The position numbers were made by a program, and so were the translations under genes. The notes under the pieces are model-generated. The model was not told the DNA's origin. It ran no database searches and was given only the letters and a program-made list of their open reading frames with translations. From Cytophagales bacterium WSM2-2 (GTDB taxonomy: Bacteria > Bacteroidota > Bacteroidia > Cytophagales > Cyclobacteriaceae), in assembly GCA_015472025.1 (NCBI GenBank), contig BNHL01000001.1, forward strand, positions 1,240,001 through 1,304,000: a DNA stretch of 64,000 bases. Reading direction: 5' to 3'. This document shows, piece by piece, positions 17,264 to 25,644 of the stretch. Every line of letters begins with the position of its first letter. Within the stretch, counting starts at the first letter, position 1.

Positions 17264-20200
17264 TTGACAAAGCATCTCCATCCTGCGAAGCCAACAAAAG
17301 TCATTGCGCTCATTGCCGTGGCCTTGTTCTGCTTTTTATCAGGGGAAGTCTTTGCTCAAAATACAAAGGGTGACAAGCCTGCTTCAGGACAAAAATCCAT
17401 TTTCCGGCTCCCAAAACTTAAGTCAAAAAAGAAGGGTGGGGACAAAGCCTACACCCGCGACATTTCCGGACGGAGACGGATCCGGACAAAAAATAAATCA
17501 TCTGCAAGACGAGCTATTGAAGTTGTTGCTCCGATCAATGCTAACCGCAAACCTAAAGGAGACAAGTTTGTTAAAGCTCAGACAAGCTCAGTTGGCAACA
17601 GTCCGAGGTCAGGAGATCGTTCTTACAAGCAGCCCGGAGGGGGCAACAGGAAAATCCGTTCGTCTTCCGCATCACGCTCGCGCAACAATGTTTACCCGAA
17701 TGATTACCGCTTCGTAAGCAACCCTTCACCTCGTCCAAGAAATAATCAGCGTGCTTATTCCAATAGAAAAGCATTGTCGAAAGCGGCTTCCATGAGAACG
17801 AAGCCAAGGCCAACCGGAAGTAAGCGAACTGTAGGTGGCCGAACCGCTTCACGTTCTTTCGTTACCCGTGGAAGAAAAAATGTCTACTGGGGAAAGTTCA
17901 GGAAAGGTGAGCGACCGGTGACAACCGACATTACCGGAAGGACATTAAGAACCAAGAACTTTCACACGCCAGGAATTGGGGTAATTCCTGCACAAGAAGT
18001 TTATAAGGTTAGAAGGAAAAAACCGGGTGATCAGCCCTTTCGGGGAACATTCGGCAACCGTTTTACATCACGAAGCCGTAAAGAAAAATCCTGGAGGGGG
18101 AATGTTTCAGGAAATGCGCTTAGAAGCAACCCTCCCAAAAACAATCAGGTAGCAGGTCGGTTTTTCGATCCAAGAAAACTCTCTATCTCCGGGAAGAATG
18201 GAAGGGGAAAACTTCGCGGAAGTGGGTATTCATCCCGTTCATCTTCAGGGAGAATTCAGAAGGCAATTCCAGTAAAAGCACCTGGACTTGGTGCATCCGG
18301 ATTCCAAAGGTTCCTTGGAAAATTTACCGGAAAAAAAACACTGACCGGTGGCCAGTCTGCTTCGCAAGGTTTTAGAAGAAGCAAACCTATTAATGGTAAG
18401 TCCGCTGGAAGAGGAGCAAGATTCGTAGCGAGATACCAGGGCTTTATGAAAGGACGAAAAACACTAAGCCTCAATGGTTATTACTACTCCGGAGATCTGA
18501 AAGGGCAGAAGCCACTCAAGGGCGGAGGCAGTGTTAGCGGAAGAAAAAGAAATAACGGTGGCCAGCCTGTTCAGGTAAAAGGGCCAGGCATTGGTGGACG
18601 CGTAGACTTATTCCAAGGCAACAGCAAAGGCCAGCGGCCGCTGAAGGGTGGTGGCAGTATCAGTGGGCGGGGAAGAAACAATGGAGGGCAACCCGTTCAA
18701 GTGAAAGGTCCAGGCATCGGTGGCCGCTTTGTTGACCTTTACAAAGGCAATATCAAAAGTCAAAGACCACTCAAAGGTGGCGGAAGCATCAGCGGGCGAG
18801 CGAGAAACAATGGAGGGCAACCGGTTCAGGTGAAAGGCCCAGGTATCGGTGGCCGCTTTGCTGATATTTATCAGGGCAACATCAAAAGCCAACGGCCGCT
18901 CAAAGGTGGTGGAAGTATTAGCGGACGAAGCAGAAACAATGGAGGACAGCCTGTTCAGGTGAAAGGGCCGGGTATTGGTGGCCGCTTTGCAGATATTTAT
19001 AAGGGCAACATCAAAGCCCAGAGGCCACTCAAAGGCGGTGGAAGTATTAGCGGCCGGAGCAGAAACAATGGAGGGCAGCCAATTCAGGTGAAGGGTCCAG
19101 GCATCGGTGGGCGCTTTGCAGACATTTATCAGGGTAACATCAAAGCTCAAAGACCACTCAAAGGCGGGGGCAGTATTAGCGGGCGAAGCCGAAACAATGG
19201 AGGGCAACCAGTTCAGGTGAAAGGGCCAGGTATCGGTGGGCGCTTTGCAGATATATATCAGGGTAACATCAAAGCCCAAAGGCCACTCAAAGGTGGGGGC
19301 AGTATTAGCGGACGAAGCCGAAACAATGGAGGGCAACCAGTTCAGGTAAAAGGCCCCGGCATTGGTGGCAGATTTGCAGATATATATCAAGGAAATATCA
19401 AAACACAGCGACCTCTTAAAGGTGGTGGTAGCATCAGTGGGCGTCCAAGAAACAATGGCGGTCAACCAGTCCTGGTAAAAGGCCCCGGAGCTGGCAGTCG
19501 TTTTGTAGATGTTTATCAGGGAACTATGAAAGCAACCCGACCGCTGAAAGGTGGTGGAAGTGTAAGTCGCAATCTCTGGAACAACAATAACAAACCCATT
19601 CAAGGTAAATCTTATGCACCATCCGCAATGAAGGTGGGTACTTCTACCGGTGATAAGAAGCAGAAAAACTACGTTCACAATCCGAATTCTAAAGAAGGCG
19701 CCCTGAAGAAACAGGCACCGGGCAAGTCTGTTTATGCGGTTGGTGGGCTACAGATCAAAACCAAAAGTACAGGCTACGAACGCAATAAAAATTCACACGA
19801 AGACGCTTTGAAAAAACAGTCTCCAGGCAAATCGACCTATGCCGTTGGCGGCCTTCAGATCAAGGCGAAAAGCGCACGATATGTGCGCAATGAAAATGCG
19901 AACGAAAATGCATTGAAAAAACTAAGCCCCGGAAAGTCTGTGTATGCAGTGGGAGGCTTGCAAATAAGAACGAAAGCAAAGACATATGAACACAATAAAA
20001 AGAGTTCAAAAGATGCTTTGAAAGGAGAATCTGCAGGTAAAAATTCGCTAAAAGCGATTGAGTACAGCAGTCGCATCCAGGTGTTGTGGAAAAAAACATT
20101 TGAAAAAGGAAATCTGTTTGCAGGACGTATACCGATGAAAAAATATGTACACAGTCCAACTGCAAAAAAAGGTGCACTAATGGTGATGGCGCCCGGAAAA

Positions 20201-20461
20201 GCAAACGCACGAATGAAAGACTTCCAGGGAAATATGAAGATGAGTAAGCCCCATGGAAACAACCTGCATCCTGACGCACAGTTTGCCCACAGCTTCCGTG
20301 ACAACGTGAAAGGCGAGCGAACTTTTTTGATGAATCTCAAGTTGAAATGGGCGAAGCTCTTCCGAAAAAACAGCACGCAGCCTGCCTCTGTAAAAGAGAG
20401 ACAACACCGGCCGCGGTATGACAAGAAAGAGCGCGAACTGTGGAAAGATCTTTATGACTGA
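17264..20461 (+). CDS. Exported, very basic protein made of 43- and 35-residue tandem repeats
   Basis: 1065 residues with a TTG start, required because no ATG or GTG precedes the signal peptide (KVIALIAVALFCFLSGEVFAQ). The mature chain is strongly basic and Gly/Arg/Lys/Ser-rich. Residues about 50-400 contain looser repeats around DISGRRRIRTKN and TDITGRTLRTKN. Nine units of 43 residues follow (core QRPLKGGGSISGRSRNNGG, then QPVQVKGPGIGGRF), then four units of 35 residues (core ALKKQSPGKS.YAVGGLQIK). The C-terminus ends KERELWKDLYD. No enzymatic domain is seen; a secreted structural, matrix or surface protein is likely. YtxJ overlaps its end by 8 nt. Confidence 0.85.
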   Translation: MTKHLHPAKPTKVIALIAVALFCFLSGEVFAQNTKGDKPASGQKSIFRLPKLKSKKKGGDKAYTRDISGRRRIRTKNKSSARRAIEVVAPINANRKPKGDKFVKAQTSSVGNSPRSGDRSYKQPGGGNRKIRSSSASRSRNNVYPNDYRFVSNPSPRPRNNQRAYSNRKALSKAASMRTKPRPTGSKRTVGGRTASRSFVTRGRKNVYWGKFRKGERPVTTDITGRTLRTKNFHTPGIGVIPAQEVYKVRRKKPGDQPFRGTFGNRFTSRSRKEKSWRGNVSGNALRSNPPKNNQVAGRFFDPRKLSISGKNGRGKLRGSGYSSRSSSGRIQKAIPVKAPGLGASGFQRFLGKFTGKKTLTGGQSASQGFRRSKPINGKSAGRGARFVARYQGFMKGRKTLSLNGYYYSGDLKGQKPLKGGGSVSGRKRNNGGQPVQVKGPGIGGRVDLFQGNSKGQRPLKGGGSISGRGRNNGGQPVQVKGPGIGGRFVDLYKGNIKSQRPLKGGGSISGRARNNGGQPVQVKGPGIGGRFADIYQGNIKSQRPLKGGGSISGRSRNNGGQPVQVKGPGIGGRFADIYKGNIKAQRPLKGGGSISGRSRNNGGQPIQVKGPGIGGRFADIYQGNIKAQRPLKGGGSISGRSRNNGGQPVQVKGPGIGGRFADIYQGNIKAQRPLKGGGSISGRSRNNGGQPVQVKGPGIGGRFADIYQGNIKTQRPLKGGGSISGRPRNNGGQPVLVKGPGAGSRFVDVYQGTMKATRPLKGGGSVSRNLWNNNNKPIQGKSYAPSAMKVGTSTGDKKQKNYVHNPNSKEGALKKQAPGKSVYAVGGLQIKTKSTGYERNKNSHEDALKKQSPGKSTYAVGGLQIKAKSARYVRNENANENALKKLSPGKSVYAVGGLQIRTKAKTYEHNKKSSKDALKGESAGKNSLKAIEYSSRIQVLWKKTFEKGNLFAGRIPMKKYVHSPTAKKGALMVMAPGKANARMKDFQGNMKMSKPHGNNLHPDAQFAHSFRDNVKGERTFLMNLKLKWAKLFRKNSTQPASVKERQHRPRYDKKERELWKDLYD
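18506..19600 (+). repeat. 129-bp coding tandem repeat, nine units
   Basis: Units begin (at the QRPL codons) at 18506, 18632, 18761, 18890, 19019, 19148, 19277, 19406 and 19535. All spacings are 129 bp except the first, 126 bp, which lacks one codon. The central copies are nearly identical at DNA level, implying recent amplification or homogenisation; the first and last units are the most diverged. Confidence 0.9.
19670..20089 (+). repeat. 105-bp coding tandem repeat, four units
   Basis: Units begin (at the Y-x-x-N codons) at 19670, 19775, 19880 and 19985, each exactly 105 bp or 35 residues. A fifth, diverged relative (YVHSPTAKKGALMVMAPGK) appears near 20143. The DNA is less uniform than in the 129-bp array. 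Confidence 0.85.
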
Positions 20462-20804
20462 CAAGAACTGGATTCCGCTGACGAACGAAGACCAACTTCA
20501 ACTTATCCGTGAAGAATCTAAAAACCAACCGGTACTTATTTTTAAGTATAGTACCCGATGCTCAATCAGTGCCACTGCATTAAACCGGCTTGAAAGAAAC
20601 TGGAATCAGGCAGAAACCCCGATCAAAAGATACTATCTTGATCTTCTCGCTTTCCGTGCGATTTCAAATAAAATCGCTCAATCCTTTGATGTAGAACATC
20701 AATCACCACAAGTGCTTGTGGTGAAAGACGCCAAGCCTGTGCTTGTGCAGTCTCACCTCGGCATTGATTACAGTGAAATAAAGAAAGTGGTGCTTACCAG
20801 TTGA
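20454..20804 (+). CDS. ytxJ: YtxJ-like bacillithiol system redox protein
   Basis: 116 residues from the ATG at 20454, which overlaps the upstream stop by 8 nt; an earlier start would only add residues that overlap the upstream gene further. The fold is thioredoxin-like: VLIFKYSTRCSISATAL contains a single Cys36 in a monothiol RCSIS motif, and HQSPQVLVVKDAKPV is the cis-Pro strand. This matches YtxJ (bacillithiol system monothiol family), thought to reduce bacillithiol-protein mixed disulfides in the cytosol. It overlaps the convergent osmC gene by 11 nt. Confidence 0.85.
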   Translation: MTDKNWIPLTNEDQLQLIREESKNQPVLIFKYSTRCSISATALNRLERNWNQAETPIKRYYLDLLAFRAISNKIAQSFDVEHQSPQVLVVKDAKPVLVQSHLGIDYSEIKKVVLTS

Positions 20805-21204
20805 AGGTCACGGTTTGCTTGACACTGTCCGCCAGGCTCAGCGCTACAGGACATGTGCGTGCAGCATTCATCAATTTTTGCTTCTGTACTTCCGTAGCCT
20901 GCAAACCAGCGTGACTAAAGGTGACTTTTATCTCAGCGATCTTTCGAGGGTTGGAGGCCATTATTTTTACGATCTCCGTTTTCAGTCCTTTCATATCAAC
21001 GCCTTCGCGAAGGGCTACTTGTCCCATAATGGTCATCATGCAACTGCTTAAGGCAGCACTGACCAGATCCGTGGGACTAAAAGCCTCTCCCTTGCCCTGA
21101 TTATCGGTGGGGGCATCGGTGGTATAGGTATTGCCCGATTTCAAATGAACGCCTTTTGTACGCAAATCTCCAACGTATTCTACGGTAGCCATCACAGTAT
21201 CCAT
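20794..21204 (-). CDS. OsmC family peroxiredoxin-like protein
   Basis: 136-residue OsmC/Ohr-type protein that reduces organic hydroperoxides with a thiol co-substrate. The two reactive cysteines are present: Cys55 in SAALSSCMMTIM and Cys118 in ARTCPVALSLADSV, with Glu40 in GEAFSPTDL. It seems closer to OsmC (YhfA-like) than Ohr, though this is not decisive. It converges with ytxJ, their 3' ends overlapping by 11 nt, which links two thiol-redox genes in one locus. Confidence 0.9.
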   Translation of the reverse strand: MDTVMATVEYVGDLRTKGVHLKSGNTYTTDAPTDNQGKGEAFSPTDLVSAALSSCMMTIMGQVALREGVDMKGLKTEIVKIMASNPRKIAEIKVTFSHAGLQATEVQKQKLMNAARTCPVALSLADSVKQTVTFNW

Positions 21205-21249
21205 GGGGTATAAACTAAGGTTTAGTTTTTTTCGTTAATTATTCTGCCT

Positions 21250-21257
21250 TAAATTTG
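21250..21257 (+). promoter_or_regulatory. -7 promoter element that decides the start of the next gene
   Basis: TAAATTTG fits TAnnTTTG; a T-run at 21226-21232 lies at the -33 position. Transcription would begin near 21264, after a possible TTG start at 21255, so translation must begin downstream, best at the GTG at 21276. Confidence 0.5.
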
Positions 21258-21275
21258 AGAATATTCGAAGGCGTT

Positions 21276-22043
21276 GTGAAGCAAGTATCCAAATTTATCT
21301 TCCTGGCTTTATTTTCATCAGTCGTTAGCTCGTCAATGGCTCAGACGCAGGACAGCTATGACTATAATTCTGAGTTTAACTGGGGAATCAATAAAAATTC
21401 ATCCGGTGGACTGATTGGTGGTTTTACGTTAAAGACTGCCAAGCGGATAAACAAGAAAATGTTTGAGACCTATGGCCTGGAAATCATGAATGTGAAAAAC
21501 CCTCATGAGGTGAGAGTTCAGGCTGCCTCCAGTGGCAATTATTTTATTTACGGGAAAACTCATTACCTGTACGCGCTTCGCTTGCAATACGGGCGTGACA
21601 TAATCTTGTTTACAAAAGGACCTCAACAAGGCGTAGAAGTAAAAGCTGTATTCGCAGCAGGCCCATCGATTGGAATTGTTGCTCCTTACTACGTTCAAAT
21701 CAGTGACAACAATTCATTCTATTCGTACAATGTTGCTTATGATGGAACACAGCCTTACAATGACATCCAGGGTACCGGGAGTTTATTTCAGGGTATAGGC
21801 GATTCAAAAATTCAAATGGGAGGCAACCTGAAGATTGCTCTGAATTTTGAGATCGGAACGAGCAAAAGTAATGTTACCGGATTTGAGGCCGGTTTTTTAC
21901 TTGACTCCTATTTCAAAAAAGTCGAGTTGATGGCCGTTCAACCTGTCACTGGCAATCCTCCACCACCCAATGTGAAATCAGCAGAGAATTATGCGGTATA
22001 CCCTACCGTATTCCTGACTTTCTTTTACGGAAGCCGTAAATAA
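21276..22043 (+). CDS. Outer-membrane beta-barrel-like protein
   Basis: About 255 residues from a GTG start. A TTG at 21255 is in frame but lies inside the predicted -7 element. From the GTG the product has an excellent signal peptide (KQVSKFIFLALFSSVVSSSMAQ). The remainder alternates amphipathic strands (GGLIGGFTLKTAKRINKKMFETYGLEI, LYALRLQYGRDIILF, AVYPTVFLTFFYGSRK) and ends in a strand, as in outer-membrane barrels. No exact family is recognised. Its stop at 22043 abuts the convergent rodA stop at 22044. Confidence 0.75.
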   Translation: MKQVSKFIFLALFSSVVSSSMAQTQDSYDYNSEFNWGINKNSSGGLIGGFTLKTAKRINKKMFETYGLEIMNVKNPHEVRVQAASSGNYFIYGKTHYLYALRLQYGRDIILFTKGPQQGVEVKAVFAAGPSIGIVAPYYVQISDNNSFYSYNVAYDGTQPYNDIQGTGSLFQGIGDSKIQMGGNLKIALNFEIGTSKSNVTGFEAGFLLDSYFKKVELMAVQPVTGNPPPPNVKSAENYAVYPTVFLTFFYGSRK

Positions 22044-23324
22044 TCAAATGCGCTGAAGCACGTGTCCACGCTGCGCATCCAGTTTCAGAAGAATAAAAAG
22101 TAAAACGGTGAACCCCCAGAGGGCAGAACCTCCATAGCTAAAAAATGGAAGTGGAATTCCGATGACCGGAAACAATCCTACAGTCATTCCAATATTAACC
22201 GCAAAGTGAAAAAAGAAAATACAGGCAACACTGTATCCATACGCTCTTGCAAACCTGTTCTTCTGGCGCTCCGCCAAAAAGGCAACACGCAGTAAAAACG
22301 CAACATACAAAACGATAACGGCAACGCTTCCAATCCAGCCGTGCTCTTCTCCGATCGTACAAAAAATAAAATCGGTGCTTTGCTCAGGCACAAAATCGAA
22401 TTTGGTTTGTGTTCCTTTCAAAAAACCTTTACCAAAAAAACCACCGCTGCCGATCGCAATTTTGGATTGAGTAACATTCCATCCATAACCCAGCGGATCT
22501 GCATCCGGGTTAATTAACGCTTTCACCCGGTTTTGCTGGTGCGGCTTAAGCACATCTTTAACGATGTAATCAACACTGGTGATCACACCGCTGATCATAA
22601 TTGCCCCAAAGGTCAGTAGCACAATTCTCTTGAATTTCTTCTTACGCTCGGTAAGAATCAATCCTAACAGGATCACTCCCACTCCTATATGAAGGTAAAG
22701 TGGATTTGGCACCAACAGTGTCAATATGAAAATAGTGGCCGCACAAATTCCTACTACCAGCAGAAATGGTGACATCCCTTCACGGAAGAAGACAAGTACA
22801 AATGAAGTAAAAACGAGTGCTGTACCCGTGTCCTTCTGAAGCAGGATCAAGCCCATTGGAATGCCAATGATCACAAATAAAATCGCCTGGTTCCGAAGAC
22901 TATCCATTCGGAATCCAACAGACCCTATGTATTTACCGACTGCCAGTGCCGTAATAAATTTTGCAAACTCCGATGGTTGCACTCCAAATGAACCGATTCC
23001 GATCCACGCCCTGTTGCCACCTACCTCTTTACCAACAATTGGCATCACCAGGAGAATCAGAATAATGATGCCGTAAAAAACATATGCAAACGTTTCGTAA
23101 AAACGCATGTCAATAATGGTAATTGCAAAAGCGATGATGAGTGCAGCCGCAATAAACAGGAGCTGGCGGCCCGGATTGAGTGATAAATCAAAAATGGACT
23201 GATTTGCTTCCCCATTATAGACCGCAGCAAAAATATTAAGCCACCCCAACGCCATCAGCGCAAGGAACATCATTACTGTTGTCCAGTCGATCTTGCCCGA
23301 TATGTCATCATCACGCCTCATCAA
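22044..23324 (-). CDS. rodA: Rod-shape peptidoglycan glycosyltransferase RodA
   Basis: SEDS-family membrane enzyme that polymerises lipid II into glycan strands during elongation with its partner PBP2. 426 residues with about ten membrane segments. Family motifs include WIGIGSFGVQPSEFAKFITALAVGKYIG, the catalytic-loop region with GYGWNVTQSKIAIGSGGFFGKG and the C-terminal GIPLPFFSYGGSALWGFTVLL. It overlaps mrdA by 4 nt and is the last gene of the purH-mreBCD-mrdA-rodA series, so expression is tied to the other elongasome genes. Confidence 0.96.
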   Translation of the reverse strand: MMRRDDDISGKIDWTTVMMFLALMALGWLNIFAAVYNGEANQSIFDLSLNPGRQLLFIAAALIIAFAITIIDMRFYETFAYVFYGIIILILLVMPIVGKEVGGNRAWIGIGSFGVQPSEFAKFITALAVGKYIGSVGFRMDSLRNQAILFVIIGIPMGLILLQKDTGTALVFTSFVLVFFREGMSPFLLVVGICAATIFILTLLVPNPLYLHIGVGVILLGLILTERKKKFKRIVLLTFGAIMISGVITSVDYIVKDVLKPHQQNRVKALINPDADPLGYGWNVTQSKIAIGSGGFFGKGFLKGTQTKFDFVPEQSTDFIFCTIGEEHGWIGSVAVIVLYVAFLLRVAFLAERQKNRFARAYGYSVACIFFFHFAVNIGMTVGLFPVIGIPLPFFSYGGSALWGFTVLLFILLKLDAQRGHVLQRI

Positions 23325-25138
23325 TCAAGGAATTTTCCGGCCAGTACATAATCTTCCATGTACTGCCTGCGGGTTTTTTTGAAGAGATATTGTTCGATCA
23401 GCAGACTGGCGATGCTCGCTCCTGCACGCGCTCCCGTTCCCCCATTTTCCACATAGACTGAAATCGCAATCTTCGGATGCTCACGAGGCGCAAAAGCGAT
23501 GAATACAGAATGATCAGGATAGGGCTCGTTTTGTACGGTACCTGTTTTTCCGCAGACTACAATGTCAGGAAGTTTTGCATACCATTGGCCGGTGCCATAA
23601 TCCACCACTTGCTGCATAGCATCAACAGCCACTTTAAAATAAGCAGAGTCTACGGTAGTGTAATGGCGCTCGGAGTATTGAGGTAATGGCTTTCCTTCCT
23701 TGCCTATCGCTTTTACAAGGTGCGGCACAAAATAATAGCCACGGTTGGCAACAGTAGCTGCGAAGTTGGCCATCTGCAATGGCACCACAAGGTTCTCCCC
23801 TTCCCCAATAGCTAATGAATAAATGTTAGAAAATTTCCAAGGCTTGTTCTTGTAAGCAGCATCGTAATACTTTGGCGTTGGTATCAACCCGTCTTTTTCG
23901 TTTGGCAAATCAATTCCAAGCCGGCTTCCAAATCCGAAGCTATTGATGTGCTTGTCCCATTCCGCGAGGCCAATTCTGGTATCCTGAAACGGATCGGTGG
24001 ACTTGTTTTGATTCAACATTCTGCGAAGCACGTTATAAAAATACGGATTGCACGAGTTGGCAATGGCGCCACGCAAATCTTCATTTGTGTGATCACCATG
24101 GCATGCGATGATATCGCGATCGCAATAAATCCGGGTCTCCGGCACAATCACCTTTTCCTGTAAAGCAGTAAGCGCCTGTACGATTTTAAAAATCGATCCC
24201 GGACGGTATTGCGCCATCAACGGACGATTAAACAAGGGCTTCATTGAATCGCTGCTGATGGTCTTGAAGTTCGAGCTGTATTTTTTTCCAGTCAGTAAAT
24301 TCGGATCATACGATGGGCCGGAAACCAAAGTCAGGATCTCACCTGTCTCAGGCTCAATGGCTACAATACTGCCCGCCTTCCCTTTCATCAGCTTCTCCGC
24401 ATACATCTGCAAGTCCAGATCGATACTTGAAGTTAAATCCTGCCCTGGCACCGAAAGTGTGTCATATTTTCCTTCATTGAAGGCTCCTTTTTCTATCCCC
24501 TTTACATCACGCAGCTTGAACCGCAATCCGCGCTTTCCGCGCAATTGTTCTTCATAGAATAATTCAATTCCGCTTTGCCCTATGTAATCACCTTGGTGAT
24601 ATATGCCACTGGCATCTTTTTTCAATGCCTCTTTGCTGATCTCACTTACATAACCCAGTGCATTCGCTAACCCCGGAGTGGAGTATGCTCTCGTTGTTCG
24701 TGCTTGAATACTAAATCCGGGAAATTCATCCAGATGATCTTGAAGCTTGGCAACGTCTTCGTTCGACAGTCTGTCGATGAACAACATTGGCTTCACAGCT
24801 GAATACTCCTTTTTCTTTGCTTTCAGTTCCCTGAACTTGCTACGCAACTCCTGTCTTGTCAATCCAAAGACACTGCAAAAACTGGCAGAATCAAAATTCC
24901 GGATGTCATTGACTGTTACCTCCAGATCATATTCGGGAGTATTATAAACAATGAGTTTTCCATTGCGATCATAGATCAAACCGCGGAAAGGATATTCCAC
25001 CTGGCGTAAAATGGAATTGCTGTTGGCAAGTTCGGCATAGCGGTTATTGACCACCTGCACGAAAAACAGTTTTACGATGAAGACCAACCCCACCAGCACA
25101 AAAACCACCTGAAATACTTCTTTTCTCCCCTCGTTCAT
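23321..25138 (-). CDS. mrdA: Penicillin-binding protein 2 (elongation transpeptidase)
   Basis: Class B PBP that cross-links peptidoglycan in the lateral wall together with RodA. 605 residues: one N-terminal membrane anchor (about 8-30), the PBP dimerisation/pedestal domain, and a transpeptidase domain. Active-site motifs are SIFK (Ser315, Lys318) in YRPGSIFKI, S362-C-N364 in IANSCNPYFYNVLRR and KTG at 530-532 in VCGKTGTVQNEP. It overlaps mreD and rodA by 4 nt on each side. Confidence 0.96.
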   Translation of the reverse strand: MNEGRKEVFQVVFVLVGLVFIVKLFFVQVVNNRYAELANSNSILRQVEYPFRGLIYDRNGKLIVYNTPEYDLEVTVNDIRNFDSASFCSVFGLTRQELRSKFRELKAKKKEYSAVKPMLFIDRLSNEDVAKLQDHLDEFPGFSIQARTTRAYSTPGLANALGYVSEISKEALKKDASGIYHQGDYIGQSGIELFYEEQLRGKRGLRFKLRDVKGIEKGAFNEGKYDTLSVPGQDLTSSIDLDLQMYAEKLMKGKAGSIVAIEPETGEILTLVSGPSYDPNLLTGKKYSSNFKTISSDSMKPLFNRPLMAQYRPGSIFKIVQALTALQEKVIVPETRIYCDRDIIACHGDHTNEDLRGAIANSCNPYFYNVLRRMLNQNKSTDPFQDTRIGLAEWDKHINSFGFGSRLGIDLPNEKDGLIPTPKYYDAAYKNKPWKFSNIYSLAIGEGENLVVPLQMANFAATVANRGYYFVPHLVKAIGKEGKPLPQYSERHYTTVDSAYFKVAVDAMQQVVDYGTGQWYAKLPDIVVCGKTGTVQNEPYPDHSVFIAFAPREHPKIAISVYVENGGTGARAGASIASLLIEQYLFKKTRRQYMEDYVLAGKFLD

Positions 25139-25644
25139 ATGCGGCTGCGTTGCGGCACCAGGTATTGCAATAGCACAATGATTGTCATGGTAAACAACAG
25201 GCTATTGATCGTTTTAATCATCGAATACCAGAACAAAGTTCCCGATGCCTCTACCAAAAACAAAATTAAATGATGTACAAAGACCAAAGGCAGCGTATAG
25301 ACCAAAAACCACTGCAACCCATGTGCGGGCACATTGGGGAGGGCGCCCGCGTCATAACCACCCTGAGGGGTAATAATTCCAAGCCAGTAATTCCGGATGT
25401 AGGCAATCAGTACCATCGTAAATGCGTGCATGCCCAGGCTATCATAAAAAATATCAATGGTAAAGCCTATAGCGAAACCAGCAATCATTAATACAAGGTT
25501 GTTGGTTTCAATAGGCATCAATAAAATAAAGGCGACATACACGAAACAGAAGGCTGTGTTGAAAAGCACCAGATTTTTAAAGAAAGCCTGTGCTATCACA
25601 TAGACAAAGAACAGGATAAAATATATGACGGAAGATCGCATCAT
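25135..25644 (-). CDS. mreD: Rod shape-determining protein MreD
   Basis: Polytopic inner-membrane component of the elongasome that interacts with MreC. The 169-residue sequence has about five hydrophobic segments and the typical IGFTIDIFYDSLGMHAFTMVLIAYIR motif. Sequence conservation is low in this family, so position between mreC and mrdA (4-nt overlaps both sides) is the main support. Confidence 0.9.
   Translation of the reverse strand: MMRSSVIYFILFFVYVIAQAFFKNLVLFNTAFCFVYVAFILLMPIETNNLVLMIAGFAIGFTIDIFYDSLGMHAFTMVLIAYIRNYWLGIITPQGGYDAGALPNVPAHGLQWFLVYTLPLVFVHHLILFLVEASGTLFWYSMIKTINSLLFTMTIIVLLQYLVPQRSRI

Noticed and set aside
18608..19678. A 356-codon open frame antisense to the 129-bp repeats
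   Set aside because: It is a by-product of the repeat composition on the coding strand; it has the same 43-codon period, no signal peptide and no family resemblance.
19855..20424. Long antisense frames rich in Phe/Ser under the 35-residue repeats
   Set aside because: They mirror the Lys-rich coding strand (AAA/AAG becomes TTT/CTT); no independent evidence supports them.
20418..20453. Twelve-residue N-terminal extension of YtxJ
   Set aside because: It deepens the overlap with the repeat-protein gene and adds no conserved residues; the ATG at 20454 begins the usual short N-terminus.
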